Shown here piece by piece: positions 7,968-15,353 of a stretch of DNA of 64,000 bases. The number at the start of each line of letters is the position of its first letter. Positions within the stretch are counted from its first letter, which is position 1. A program made the position numbers and the translations under genes. The notes beneath the pieces are model-generated. The model did no database searches. It saw only the letters and a program-made list of their open reading frames with translations, and had not been told where the DNA came from. The DNA comes from CBDCYN01 sp965224205 (GTDB lineage Bacteria; Planctomycetota; Phycisphaerae; Phycisphaerales; Phycisphaeraceae), in contig CBDCYN010000023.1 in assembly GCA_965224205.1 (NCBI GenBank), positions 248,001-312,000 of the forward strand. The letters run 5' to 3'.

Positions 7968-9176
7968 TTATCGATCGTCCAATAGCTCGACGCTGGGGAA
8001 CGCCTTGCCTTCGAGCATCTCCAGGCTCGCTCCCCCGCCGGTCGAAACGTGGGTCACCTGGTCAGCGAGGCCGAACGTGTCGATCGCCGCGGCTGAGTCG
8101 CCCCCACCGATGATGCTCACCGCCCCGTTCTCCTGGGTGGCTTGGGCGACCGCTTCGGCGATTTCTTTAGTCCCCACGTCGAACGGCGCGGTCTCAAACG
8201 CACCCACCGGGCCGTTCCACACGATGGTTTTCCCCGCCATGATCGCCTGTACGAAAAGCGTCACCGTCTTGGGCCCGATGTCCAGACCCATCCAACCGTC
8301 GTCGATATTATCCGTGCACACCTTCGTGGGGCTGATGCTGCTAAGGTGCTGGGCGCACACGTGGTCGACCGGCAGGATCAGCTTCGACTTGCTCTTGGCG
8401 ACCGCATCGAGGATCTGGTCGGCGTCCTTGACCCGCCCGCCCTCGGTCAGGCTCTTGCCGACCTGCTGACCCTTAGCTTTCATAAAGGTATACGCCATCG
8501 CCCCGCCGATGAGGATCGTATCGACCTTGCCCAGCAGGTTGTGGATCGCCCCGATTTTGTCCGAGACCTTCGCCCCGCCCAGGATCGCCACGAACGGGCG
8601 GTCGGGCTGGCTGATCGCGTCGGCCAGGTACTTGATCTCCTTTTCCACCAAGAACCCCGCGACCTTCGCCCCGCCCTTGGCCCCGATCGCCGTAGGCACC
8701 GCGACCATCGACGCGTCCTGCCGGTGGCAGGTCCCAAACGCGTTGTTGCAGTAAACGTCCGCCAGGTCGGCCAGCTGCCGAGCGAACGTCTCGTCGCCCT
8801 TCTTTTCTTGCTTGTGGAAACGCAGGTTCTCGAGCATCACCACCCCGCCGTCTTGAAGGGCTTCGACACGCTCCTTCACCGCCGGCCCGATGCAGGCGTT
8901 GACGAAATCGACCGGCTTACCCAGCAGCTGCCCCAGACGATCGGCCGTGGGTTTGAGGCTCAGCCCCGGCTCCGGGCCGTTGCCGTCGGGCCGACCCAGG
9001 TGGCTGATGAGGATCAAACGCCCACCGCGATCGGTGACCGACTTGATCGTGTCCAGCGCCATGCGGATCCGCCGGTCATCGGTGATCTGCCCGTCCCTGA
9101 TCGGGACGTTGAAGTCCACGCGCATCAGCACCCGCTTCGAGGCGACGTCCACATCCGCGATGGTTTTCTTGGCCAT
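7968..9176 (-). CDS. pgk: Phosphoglycerate kinase
   Basis: The glycolytic/gluconeogenic enzyme interconverting 1,3-bisphosphoglycerate plus ADP and 3-phosphoglycerate plus ATP. At 402 residues it has the normal bacterial length. Seen: VLMRVDFNVPIRDGQITDDRRI at the N-terminus (family signature), LISHLGRPDG, ENLRFHKQEKKGD, AILGGAKVSDKIG, GGAMAYTFMKAKG, WNGPVGAFE, and the C-terminal nucleotide-binding SIIGGGDSAAA plus STGGGASLEMLEG. The usual NDAFGTAHR segment is NNAFGTCHR here, a modest deviation. The gene is monocistronic in this window; gapA is separate at 12993. The ATG at 9176 has AAGGACGAG upstream. Confidence 0.97.
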   Translation of the reverse strand: MAKKTIADVDVASKRVLMRVDFNVPIRDGQITDDRRIRMALDTIKSVTDRGGRLILISHLGRPDGNGPEPGLSLKPTADRLGQLLGKPVDFVNACIGPAVKERVEALQDGGVVMLENLRFHKQEKKGDETFARQLADLADVYCNNAFGTCHRQDASMVAVPTAIGAKGGAKVAGFLVEKEIKYLADAISQPDRPFVAILGGAKVSDKIGAIHNLLGKVDTILIGGAMAYTFMKAKGQQVGKSLTEGGRVKDADQILDAVAKSKSKLILPVDHVCAQHLSSISPTKVCTDNIDDGWMGLDIGPKTVTLFVQAIMAGKTIVWNGPVGAFETAPFDVGTKEIAEAVAQATQENGAVSIIGGGDSAAAIDTFGLADQVTHVSTGGGASLEMLEGKAFPSVELLDDR

Positions 9177-9517
9177 GAGCTATCTCGTCCTTATGTCATG
9201 TCGTCTTGATTTTTGAACCCCCCTCACCCGGTGTTGAGGTGGAGATCGGCTCGGCACCGCCCTGTTTGCCTTGGAACAAGCTCATCATAACCCGTGGCCA
9301 TGAAGCCTGCCATAGACCCGAATAGTGTTGCTTTTCACGCCACCGGCACGTTGCGTCGAGGCAACAACCCATACGATCGTCGGCTGGACACGACACCACA
9401 CCGAACCCGGCCATGCGTCTTTAACTCTTTTAACTGCCAAGAGCAACGCTGACCAAAAGCAATGAAATCCCAGCCTGGTACCCTGATTGCAGCCCGTAAT
9501 GATAGGGAAAAGAGCAC
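9177..9517. other. 341-bp gap upstream of pgk and the lipoprotein gene
   Basis: The divergent promoter region of pgk and the small lipoprotein. A short hairpin GTTGCgtcgagGCAAC is visible near 9350. No gene, tRNA or family-type repeat was recognised. Confidence 0.5.
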
Positions 9518-9904
9518 GTGAAGACTTTGCGAATCAAAAACGCGGCCATCGTCTGCACGCTGACGCTACTGTCACTGGCGTCGACGGGCTGTCACCGCCC
9601 CAGCGTGTGGCGCGTCGATGCTAGCCTGCCCTACCCACAGGTGCCCCACCGGGCCCGGTCGGTCGTGTTTGATTCACCTACCGTCCGCGGCAGCCACGAT
9701 CCATGGATCGCCACCCCACGCCCAACCCCTTGGTACGCATCGCGTAACGACTTCGCTTTAAGCACCGTCTCCGGCTACGAAGGCGCCACGCTCGATCAGA
9801 CGGTCAACATCACGATCGACCGCCAAACCACCAACTCCGGGCGCTCGCGCGACCACTTTTCAAGCACCACCATCCGCCGCCAAGTCACCGAGAACCTCCG
9901 CTAG
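9518..9904 (+). CDS. Small putative lipoprotein
   Basis: 128 residues starting at GTG 9518, preceded by AGGGAAAAGAG. The N-terminus KTLRIKNAAIVCTLTLLSLA is a signal peptide ending in the lipobox LASTGC, so the mature protein probably starts at a lipidated Cys. The remainder is rich in Pro, Arg, Ser and Thr (DSPTVRGSHDPWIATPRPTP) with no recognised domain. No homologue is recognised. It is not obviously in an operon. Confidence 0.6.
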   Translation: MKTLRIKNAAIVCTLTLLSLASTGCHRPSVWRVDASLPYPQVPHRARSVVFDSPTVRGSHDPWIATPRPTPWYASRNDFALSTVSGYEGATLDQTVNITIDRQTTNSGRSRDHFSSTTIRRQVTENLR

Positions 9905-10033
9905 CGCGCACAAAACTGTCCAAATCCACCGACCAATCGTCACGAAAAAAGGCGATTTTCAGCAATAATTTCCAGATTTCGCGGGCAATTTCAGGGTTTA
10001 TAGCATTTTCTGGATGGCTGTAGATGTTCATAG

Positions 10034-10143
10034 TGACCTGCCCCGGAGGCGATCGCGTCGTGTACGCCTAGCTCCGCTATGCTCCGCCAGCCATACACGA
10101 ACATCCGGAACTAACCGGTGGCACAACATCCGGGGGCAGGTCA
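10034..10143. mobile_element. 110-bp MITE-like element or transposon-end remnant
   Basis: The left end TGACCTGCCCCGGA and the complement of the right end, TGACCTGCCCCCGGA, form terminal inverted repeats: 11 identical bases, then a one-base indel. Ends beginning TGACCTG resemble IS3-type termini. A second imperfect palindrome (GTGTACG...CCATACAC) lies inside. No transposase is present and no target-site duplication is evident. Confidence 0.5.
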
Positions 10144-10463
10144 ACTCCGCAGGAGTTCGCGACTCGGCATAGCCCTACGGTTCCGGCTACGCCCCTTCCT
10201 CCGACCCACGCCGAGGTATCTTTTTTACCTATATTGACGGTGCTCCAACTGCTTGTCTCGATCGATAGAGGGTTCCTTTCTCGTACCACAAATTGCCCCT
10301 GAGGCGCTCCAAACGGCAATTTCAACGTTTCATTAGGCGCTACTTAGGTTACAAGGTCGAAGTAGTTTCAACCCAGATCGGGTGATCTCAATATTTCATG
10401 ATAATCCGGCGCAATATTTTGTTACGCGAGATGTATTTTAGAGTGGGGACAGACGTTCGCCCG

Positions 10464-10498
10464 TTGATAGGTATGAAAGACGCTATACTCCCGTCTAC
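10464..10498 (+). promoter_or_regulatory. Possible promoter of the 10513 lipoprotein gene
   Basis: TTGATA and TATACT are present upstream of the gene, but the 14-bp spacing is short for a housekeeping promoter. A small CCCGTctACGGG hairpin follows before the GGAAGGAAG ribosome binding site. Tentative. Confidence 0.3.
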
Positions 10499-10512
10499 GG
10501 GAAGGAAGTAAA

Positions 10513-10806
10513 ATGTTGGCTCGGGTCTTATTCATCTGCACTCTGGTCGTTGGCCCGATATTCGGAGGGGGGTGTGCGGCCAACTTGAGTTTCACCTCCC
10601 ATGTCCGTCCCCCGGTGCATCTTGTTTACGGGGGCTGTGGGCATAACTTGACCTGGTACGATTTTAGCCGTGACCGTGATTACGAGTTTGCTCAAGACCT
10701 TGACGCGGACCTGTCGAGCCCGCCGGTGCGGCGGATCGAAAGCTGCGGTCAGCTGAACGTCGCTTTGAATAACGCCCCGTCATCACATAACGACGAACAG
10801 CCGTAG
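10513..10806 (+). CDS. Small putative lipoprotein
   Basis: 97 residues, with a strong ribosome binding site (GGAAGGAAG) before ATG 10513. A hydrophobic N-terminus (LARVLFICTLVVGPIF) ends in the lipobox-like FGGGC. The mature part contains HLVYGGCGHNLTWYDFSRD and a C-terminal disordered tail. No domain is recognised. The strong RBS and signal peptide support it being a real gene. Confidence 0.6.
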   Translation: MLARVLFICTLVVGPIFGGGCAANLSFTSHVRPPVHLVYGGCGHNLTWYDFSRDRDYEFAQDLDADLSSPPVRRIESCGQLNVALNNAPSSHNDEQP

Positions 10807-10902
10807 CCGTGGGCCCACGCCAAGCGAAGAATTCGCGGGCAGAAGCCTCCTCAGAAAACTCACCGTGTATGCGGCGATGCTTACGCCAACCCCAGCCACT
10901 CG

Positions 10903-10920
10903 CCGGTTATACGGTTATAA
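10903..10920 (-). terminator. Weak hairpin at the fabI stop
   Basis: GGTTAT-ACGGTT-ATAACC overlaps the fabI stop codon. The six-bp stem is not followed by a U-run, so the terminator function is a guess. Confidence 0.25.
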
Positions 10921-11694
10921 CCCCACAATGCTAAAGCCACCGTCGACGTGGACCGTCTCGCCGGTCACCCCGCTCGAAAGGTCGCTTAGCAGGTAGACCG
11001 CGGTGTTGCCCACCTCCTCACCGGTGATGTTGCGTCGTAGGGACGCTTTGCGTTCCTGGTGCTCGAACATCTCGGAGATCCCCCCCACCGCCGAGGCGGC
11101 CAGGGTCCGCAGCGGCCCGCCGGAGATGGTATTGACCCGGATCTTTTTTTCCCCTAATTCCGCAGCCAGGTAACGGGTGGTATGTTCCAGCGCCGCTTTG
11201 GCGATGCCCATGACGTTATACCCGGGGATCACGGCTTCGCCGCCGTAGTAGGTCATCGCGATGACGGACCCGCCATCGGGCATCAGCGGCACGGCGCGTT
11301 GAGCCATCGCCAAGAGCGTATAAGCACTGATGTCCAACGCCTGGGCCCATGCCTCTCGGGTGGTGGTGTGGAAGTTGCCGACTTGGAGGAACTGACGGTC
11401 CGCGAACGCGATCGAATGGACGATAAAGTCGATCTGTCCGAAATCATCCTTAAGCTGGGTAAAGACCGCATCGAGGTCGTCATCTTTTGAGGCGTCGCAC
11501 GGCATCAACCACGGTTCGGCGACCCCCAATTCGTTGACCGCCGAAGCGCAGCGGCGCCGCATCTTGTCACCCGGTAAATGCGTAAAGGCGCATTGCCCCC
11601 CCGCTTCGAGGATCTGTTTCGTAATAAACCATGCGTAGCTGCGGTCGTTGGCGATCCCAAATACGACGCCGCGCTTCCGTTCCATTAATCCCAT
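10915..11694 (-). CDS. fabI: Enoyl-[acyl-carrier-protein] reductase (NADH)
   Basis: Catalyses the last reduction of each fatty acid elongation cycle (type II FAS) in the cytoplasm. A short-chain dehydrogenase of the FabI subtype: N-terminal MGLMERKRGVVFGIANDRSYAW, SIAFADR, and the FabI-type catalytic Tyr-x6-Lys in YNVMGIAKAALE (about Y157 and K164), then the NTISGGPLRTLAAS and HVDGGFSIVGL ends. The open frame reaches back to 11733, but homologues begin at the MGL motif, so ATG 11694 was chosen; GGAG lies about 15 bases upstream. The gene is single, far from other FAS genes except the FabZ-like fragment at the window end. Confidence 0.95.
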   Translation of the reverse strand: MGLMERKRGVVFGIANDRSYAWFITKQILEAGGQCAFTHLPGDKMRRRCASAVNELGVAEPWLMPCDASKDDDLDAVFTQLKDDFGQIDFIVHSIAFADRQFLQVGNFHTTTREAWAQALDISAYTLLAMAQRAVPLMPDGGSVIAMTYYGGEAVIPGYNVMGIAKAALEHTTRYLAAELGEKKIRVNTISGGPLRTLAASAVGGISEMFEHQERKASLRRNITGEEVGNTAVYLLSDLSSGVTGETVHVDGGFSIVGL

Positions 11695-12062
11695 GTCGTA
11701 AGCTCTCCGGGGTCCTTGGTTGTACTTGTCCATTCACGCTTACCAACCCCAAACCGTGCACCACTATACCGGTCCTGGATGAAAATACGGCGTGACTCAT
11801 GTACGCGGCAGGGAGGTCTTCGGTCTCCAACGCATACTCGACGCGGTACTTTGATACGCGATGCGTATACATGACCCAGGGCCAACGCATATGGCATGCA
11901 TGGGACCGGCGGATCGCGTGTCTGCGATGAACCTCACTGCCCCTCACCGCGAGGAAAAGAAAAAAGACCAATCAATCCTGCCGTTTGCCGCAACGTCACT
12001 GTGTTGTGACTTCTTATACTCGATAGGCGTGCCGTCGAACGCTACTGATGAAGTCACCCCGC
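11695..12062. other. Gap between fabI and rpsD with repeats
   Basis: It contains dispersed repeat copy B (11839-11873) upstream of fabI and two interleaved inverted repeats (12006-12069) at the rpsD 3' end. No further gene is supported. Confidence 0.6.
11839..11873 (+). repeat. Dispersed ~35-bp palindromic element, copy B
   Basis: The best-preserved copy: CGACGCGGTAC, TTTGATACGCG, ATGCGTATACATG. The core ATACGC-GAT-GCGTAT is a perfect inverted repeat. It is intergenic, about 145 bp upstream of the fabI start. Confidence 0.8.
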
Positions 12063-12069
12063 CTATCGA
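12006..12069. other. Interleaved inverted repeats (possible pseudoknot) at the rpsD 3' end
   Basis: Arm A GTGACTTC (12006-12013) pairs with GAAGTCAC (12050-12057). Arm B TCGATAGGCG (12020-12029) pairs with CGCCTATCGA (12060-12069). The order A-B-A'-B' is that of an H-type pseudoknot. B' overlaps the rpsD stop codon. Confidence 0.45.
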
Positions 12070-12662
12070 TAGAATTCGATAATCAGGTTGACGTTCAATT
12101 CGAACGGGACTTGTTCGGGTGTGGGCACAGAGACCACACTGGCCGTGAGGGTGGACGGATCGAAGCTTAGCCAGCCCGGGACCTGGTGAGCGGGCAGGGA
12201 TTCCAAGTTCTCACGCACGAGCTTATGGACCCCCTCCTTGAGCGTGATCTTATCGTTGACCTGCACCGCGTAGCTGGGCCGATCGGTCTTCCTGCCGTTG
12301 ACCAGGACATGGCCATGGGCCACCAGCTGGCGGGCGGCCCAGATCGTCCGCGCCCAGCCTAACCGGCGGATGACATTATCCAGACGCTGCTCTAAAAGCC
12401 GCAGCAGCACCTCGCCGGTGTTGCCCTTGATGTGGCCCGCTTCGGTAAGATACCGCCGGAACTGCTTCTCGAGCACGTTGTAGTGGTATCGCAGCTTCTG
12501 CTTCTCGTTGAGGCGGATCCCGTAGTCACGCAGCCGCCGACCGCGGAACCCGTGCATCCCCGGCTTGTTGAGCTGGCGCTTGGTCGTGTGCTTGGGGATA
12601 TCCTCGATCGGCACCCCGACGCGACGCGACAGTTTCACTTTCGGCCCGATGTAATTAGCCAT
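12063..12662 (-). CDS. rpsD: 30S ribosomal protein S4
   Basis: A primary 16S rRNA-binding protein of the small subunit, with a role in assembly and decoding accuracy. At 199 residues it has normal length. Seen: MANYIGPKVKLSRRVGV start, NKPGMHGFRGRRLRDYGIRL, KQKLRYHYNVLEKQFRRY, then the S4 RNA-binding domain LEQRLDNVIRRLGWARTIWAA and LVAHGHVLVNGRKTDRPSY. The reading frame continues 24 codons upstream, but the family start and CCGGAGCAA upstream favour ATG 12662. The gene stands alone, not in the alpha operon. The segment 12006-12069 at its 3' end contains interleaved inverted repeats. Confidence 0.97.
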   Translation of the reverse strand: MANYIGPKVKLSRRVGVPIEDIPKHTTKRQLNKPGMHGFRGRRLRDYGIRLNEKQKLRYHYNVLEKQFRRYLTEAGHIKGNTGEVLLRLLEQRLDNVIRRLGWARTIWAARQLVAHGHVLVNGRKTDRPSYAVQVNDKITLKEGVHKLVRENLESLPAHQVPGWLSFDPSTLTASVVSVPTPEQVPFELNVNLIIEFYR

Positions 12663-12992
12663 AGATCGTTGCTCCGGCTGCTCTTTCTTTCGTGTCGAGC
12701 CTGGTATCAAACCAGAATTCACGCAACGCGTCAAATACCCAACGCCGCCGCATGGCCAGCTGGCCAGCCGGTCGTAGGCGACGCCTTGGCTGCGGGGCTG
12801 CGGTTCAAAGCCCCCCTACCGGTAAGACTTGACACTAGGCGTTTAGTCCATACCTTGAGCACGCGTCGCCGGGAATTCAATACCTGTCCGTGGCGGCCGC
12901 ATGTTCTTCGTAGGTTAGCGGGAATAAGAGGGCTTACGTCGACACGTTAAGCTTTTCGTTTGGGTTGATATCTGTCAATAGGGAATTCTTTT
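12663..12992. other. 330-bp divergent promoter region of rpsD and gapA
   Basis: No gene or family repeat was recognised. The gapA ribosome binding site AGGGA lies about 10 bases before its ATG. A GGTTGATATCTGTCAAT stretch near 12964 is weakly operator-like. Confidence 0.4.
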
Positions 12993-14015
12993 ATGGCTAT
13001 CAAAGTCGCGATCAACGGGTTCGGCCGCATCGGTCGGCTGGTCTTCCGGGCCGGGATCAAAAACCCTAACCTCCAGTTCGTGGGGATCAATGACCTGGTG
13101 CCCCCGGAGAACCTGGCGTACCTATTAAAGTATGACTCCACCCATGGCCGGTATCCCGGCACGGTAGAGCACAACGATCAGGGTCTGATCGTCGACGGCA
13201 AGCTGATCAAGTGCGTGTCCGAACGTGACCCCGAGAAGCTGCCGTGGAAGGAGCTGGGCGCGGATTACGTGGTCGAGTCCACCGGGTTCTTTACCGACGC
13301 CGACGGGGCGGGCAAGCACCTCAAAGCCGGGGCCAAGCGCGTGGTGATCTCCGCGCCGACCAAGAGCCCCGACGAGGTGCCCACGATCGTGATGGGCGTC
13401 AACGATGAAAAGTTCGATAAAGACAAGCACACCGTCGTCTCCAACGCCAGCTGCACCACCAACTGCCTGGCGCCCCTGGCTAAAGTCATTCACGAAAACT
13501 TCGGGATCGAAGAAGGGCTCATGACCACGGTCCACGCCGTGACCGCCACGCAGCCCACCCAGGACGGGCCCAGCAAGAAGGACTTCCGCGGCGGCCGCGG
13601 CGCCGGGTTCAACGTCATCCCCGCCTCGACCGGCGCTGCCAAGGCGGTGGGACTGGCCATGCCCGAGCTCAAGGGCAAGCTCACCGGCATGGCGTTCCGC
13701 ATCCCCACCGCTGACGTGTCCGTGGTCGACCTGACCGTGCGTACCAAGAAGGAGACCAGCTACAAGGAGATCTGCGAAACCCTCAAGAAAGCCGCCGAAG
13801 GCCCGCTCAAGGACATCCTCGGCTACACCGACGAGCCGGTCGTCTCCAGCGACTTCGTGCACTGCCCGCTAAGCTCGATCTTCGACGCCGAAGCCGGCAT
13901 CGAGCTCAACTCCAAGTTCTTCAAGCTCGTGAGCTGGTACGACAACGAATGGGGCTACTCCAACCGCGTCGTGGATTTGATGTTGCACATGGGCAAGGCA
14001 GACGGGCTGGTGTGA
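12993..14015 (+). CDS. gapA: Glyceraldehyde-3-phosphate dehydrogenase, type I
   Basis: The glycolytic NAD-dependent enzyme converting glyceraldehyde 3-phosphate to 1,3-bisphosphoglycerate. 340 residues. N-terminal Rossmann fold AINGFGRIGRLVFRAG, LLKYDSTHGRYPG, the catalytic signature SNASCTTNCLAPLA with Cys154, the substrate loops TATQPTQDGPSKKDFRGGRG and AFRIPTADVSVVDL, and the C-terminal WYDNEWGYSNRV. AGGGA about 10 bases upstream supports the ATG. It is followed at once by a perfect 23-bp inverted repeat that probably terminates transcription. It provides the substrate of pgk but is not clustered with it. Confidence 0.97.
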   Translation: MAIKVAINGFGRIGRLVFRAGIKNPNLQFVGINDLVPPENLAYLLKYDSTHGRYPGTVEHNDQGLIVDGKLIKCVSERDPEKLPWKELGADYVVESTGFFTDADGAGKHLKAGAKRVVISAPTKSPDEVPTIVMGVNDEKFDKDKHTVVSNASCTTNCLAPLAKVIHENFGIEEGLMTTVHAVTATQPTQDGPSKKDFRGGRGAGFNVIPASTGAAKAVGLAMPELKGKLTGMAFRIPTADVSVVDLTVRTKKETSYKEICETLKKAAEGPLKDILGYTDEPVVSSDFVHCPLSSIFDAEAGIELNSKFFKLVSWYDNEWGYSNRVVDLMLHMGKADGLV

Positions 14016-14027
14016 GTTCTGTATGCT

Positions 14028-14097
14028 GTAGGTCCGGGCCCGCCCGGACACTCGGGGCCACAACGGGTGTTTCATGTCCGGGCGGGCCCGGACCTAC
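14028..14097. terminator. Perfect 23-bp inverted repeat downstream of gapA
   Basis: Arms 14028-14050 and 14075-14097 are exact complements (GTAGGTCCGGGCCCGCC... and its mirror) with a 24-bp loop. There is no U-run. The perfect conservation suggests either a terminator or a recently inserted palindromic element. A related half-arm is near 7774. Confidence 0.6.
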
Positions 14098-14261
14098 GAA
14101 ACTAACTCACGAAACCGACCGTCCACTTTCCTTGGGGAAGCTCATGGGTATATGAACAGTGAAACCGATATAAAGCCGCCGCGTGCCCCGCGCATGCTCT
14201 AAGGAAATTTCGTGGGAGGTCGCCTCGCCCTCCCGAGCGGGGTTTGTGTGTTTTAAGACGG

Positions 14262-15065
14262 TTAAGACCACCCGCGACGCCAGACGACCGCCCCCCCCAA
14301 ACCGATAAGAAGCGGGATCGACAAACTCAGCGCTGCCGGCGTAGGGACGACCAGGCTATACGGGGCTGCGATCTGGAACTGGGCATTGTCACCGCCGCTG
14401 CCACCGCCGATGGTAAGGGTGACCGCGTCGAACGCCTGCCCATCGGTGCGTCTAAGCAGCACCACCCCCGCGGTCTGGGCCCCGTCGTCGTTGGGATTGA
14501 CCCGGTCTCCGATCGCCCCTTGGGCCGAGCTGCCGCTGACCCGGAAGTTATTGTTCTTGCCCGCTAAACGGACGAACTCGAACCCAGCTGGGGTCCGTAG
14601 TGACCCGTCATTGATGTGGTTGGTAAGCGTGGATCCCGATCCCGTGCCGATGTAGACCAAAAGGTGAGTGAAAGAATCAGAGAAGCTCAGGTCCAATGGG
14701 GCGGAACCGGTGATCTCGAAGTTCACTCGGTTCTGCCCGCCATCGATCATCGTCAGGTCTTGTCCATCGAGCCCGTTGCTGTGGAAGCTCTGGTTGTAGT
14801 CGGCGCCGTTGCCAAAGCCGTTGTTTGTGCCGGTGATGCTCACCGCCGTGCCCAATCCGACTAACAGCCCCGTGGTATCACTGGTCCAAGTGACCGACTC
14901 ATATAAGCTCGACTGGTTGCCAGGGCCCGTGAGACTCGGAAACGCGATCGGCCCGATCACCGACGCCGCATGTGCGCTCCCCGCGACAGTCATCACAACC
15001 AGCGCGCTTAAGACGACCACATGACGCAGCGATGAATCCATACAATAACTGAATCTGTAGAACAT
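14262..15065 (-). CDS. Exported protein with PEP-CTERM-like sorting signal
   Basis: 267 residues. Signal peptide near residues 12-33 (SLRHVVVLSALVVMTVAGSAHA). The body is Gly/Asn/Ser-rich, predicted beta-structured (IGTGSGSTLTNHINDGSL), with no catalytic motif recognised. The C-terminus is a sorting-type tripartite signal: VPTPAALSLS, a hydrophobic helix IPLLIGLGGAVVW, then basic RRGWS. It is a variant of PEP-CTERM with PTP instead of PEP. Such proteins are processed by an exosortase, not present in this window. Start ATG 15065 has AGGTGA 5 bases upstream; ATG 15041 is an alternative. A promoter and hairpin are recognisable upstream. Confidence 0.75.
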   Translation of the reverse strand: MFYRFSYCMDSSLRHVVVLSALVVMTVAGSAHAASVIGPIAFPSLTGPGNQSSLYESVTWTSDTTGLLVGLGTAVSITGTNNGFGNGADYNQSFHSNGLDGQDLTMIDGGQNRVNFEITGSAPLDLSFSDSFTHLLVYIGTGSGSTLTNHINDGSLRTPAGFEFVRLAGKNNNFRVSGSSAQGAIGDRVNPNDDGAQTAGVVLLRRTDGQAFDAVTLTIGGGSGGDNAQFQIAAPYSLVVPTPAALSLSIPLLIGLGGAVVWRRGWS

Positions 15066-15109
15066 AAATCACCTAAAAAATAAAAAGGATAGAAAAGTAT
15101 CGTCAGCCC

Positions 15110-15143
15110 GATCCTTCAAAGGAGATCGATAAAATGAAGGATC
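15110..15143 (-). promoter_or_regulatory. Inverted repeat in the leader of the PEP-CTERM-like gene
   Basis: GATCCTTCA (15110-15118) and TGAAGGATC (15135-15143) are exact complements with a 16-bp spacer. They lie between the likely transcription start and the ribosome binding site. It is either an RNA hairpin or an operator. Confidence 0.5.
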
Positions 15144-15168
15144 ATTAATAACCTGAGATTTAGCGTTG

Positions 15169-15197
15169 ATAATAACGATTCACTGTTTGCGGGTCAA
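15169..15197 (-). promoter_or_regulatory. Sigma-70-type promoter of the PEP-CTERM-like gene
   Basis: On the minus strand TTGACC (15197-15192), 17 bases, then TATTAT (15174-15169): consensus-like boxes at optimal spacing, about 100 bp before the start codon. Confidence 0.65.
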
Positions 15198-15353
15198 GAC
15201 GTTTGTTAAAACAGATAGACCTTAAGAAATAGGTGAATTCCACGGGCCAAAGGTTACTTGGCCGGGGTGTGTAACGCCTCGGGATCGTCGTGATGGGCCT
15301 TGCCGCATGAATCGAAAGCAGCGGCAGGACGTGGCCCGGGGTCGGCGGCTTCG

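Larger units (their letters stand above)
9905..10512. other. 608-bp gene-poor gap with decayed mobile-element-like sequence
   Basis: It holds an AT-rich stretch (9920-10030), the 110-bp element with terminal inverted repeats at 10034-10143, a further GC-rich segment to about 10230, and the promoter region of the 10513 gene. The reverse-strand frame 10077-10325 reads through the terminal repeat and looks non-coding. Confidence 0.6.

Noticed and set aside
8142..9209. 355-residue open frame opposite pgk
   Set aside because: It is the reverse frame of pgk, with composition typical of an antisense GC-rich frame and no homology pattern.
10077..10325. 82-residue open frame with VDLPPDVVPPVSS
   Set aside because: It reads through the transposon-like terminal repeat, a pattern common in translated intergenic element ends.
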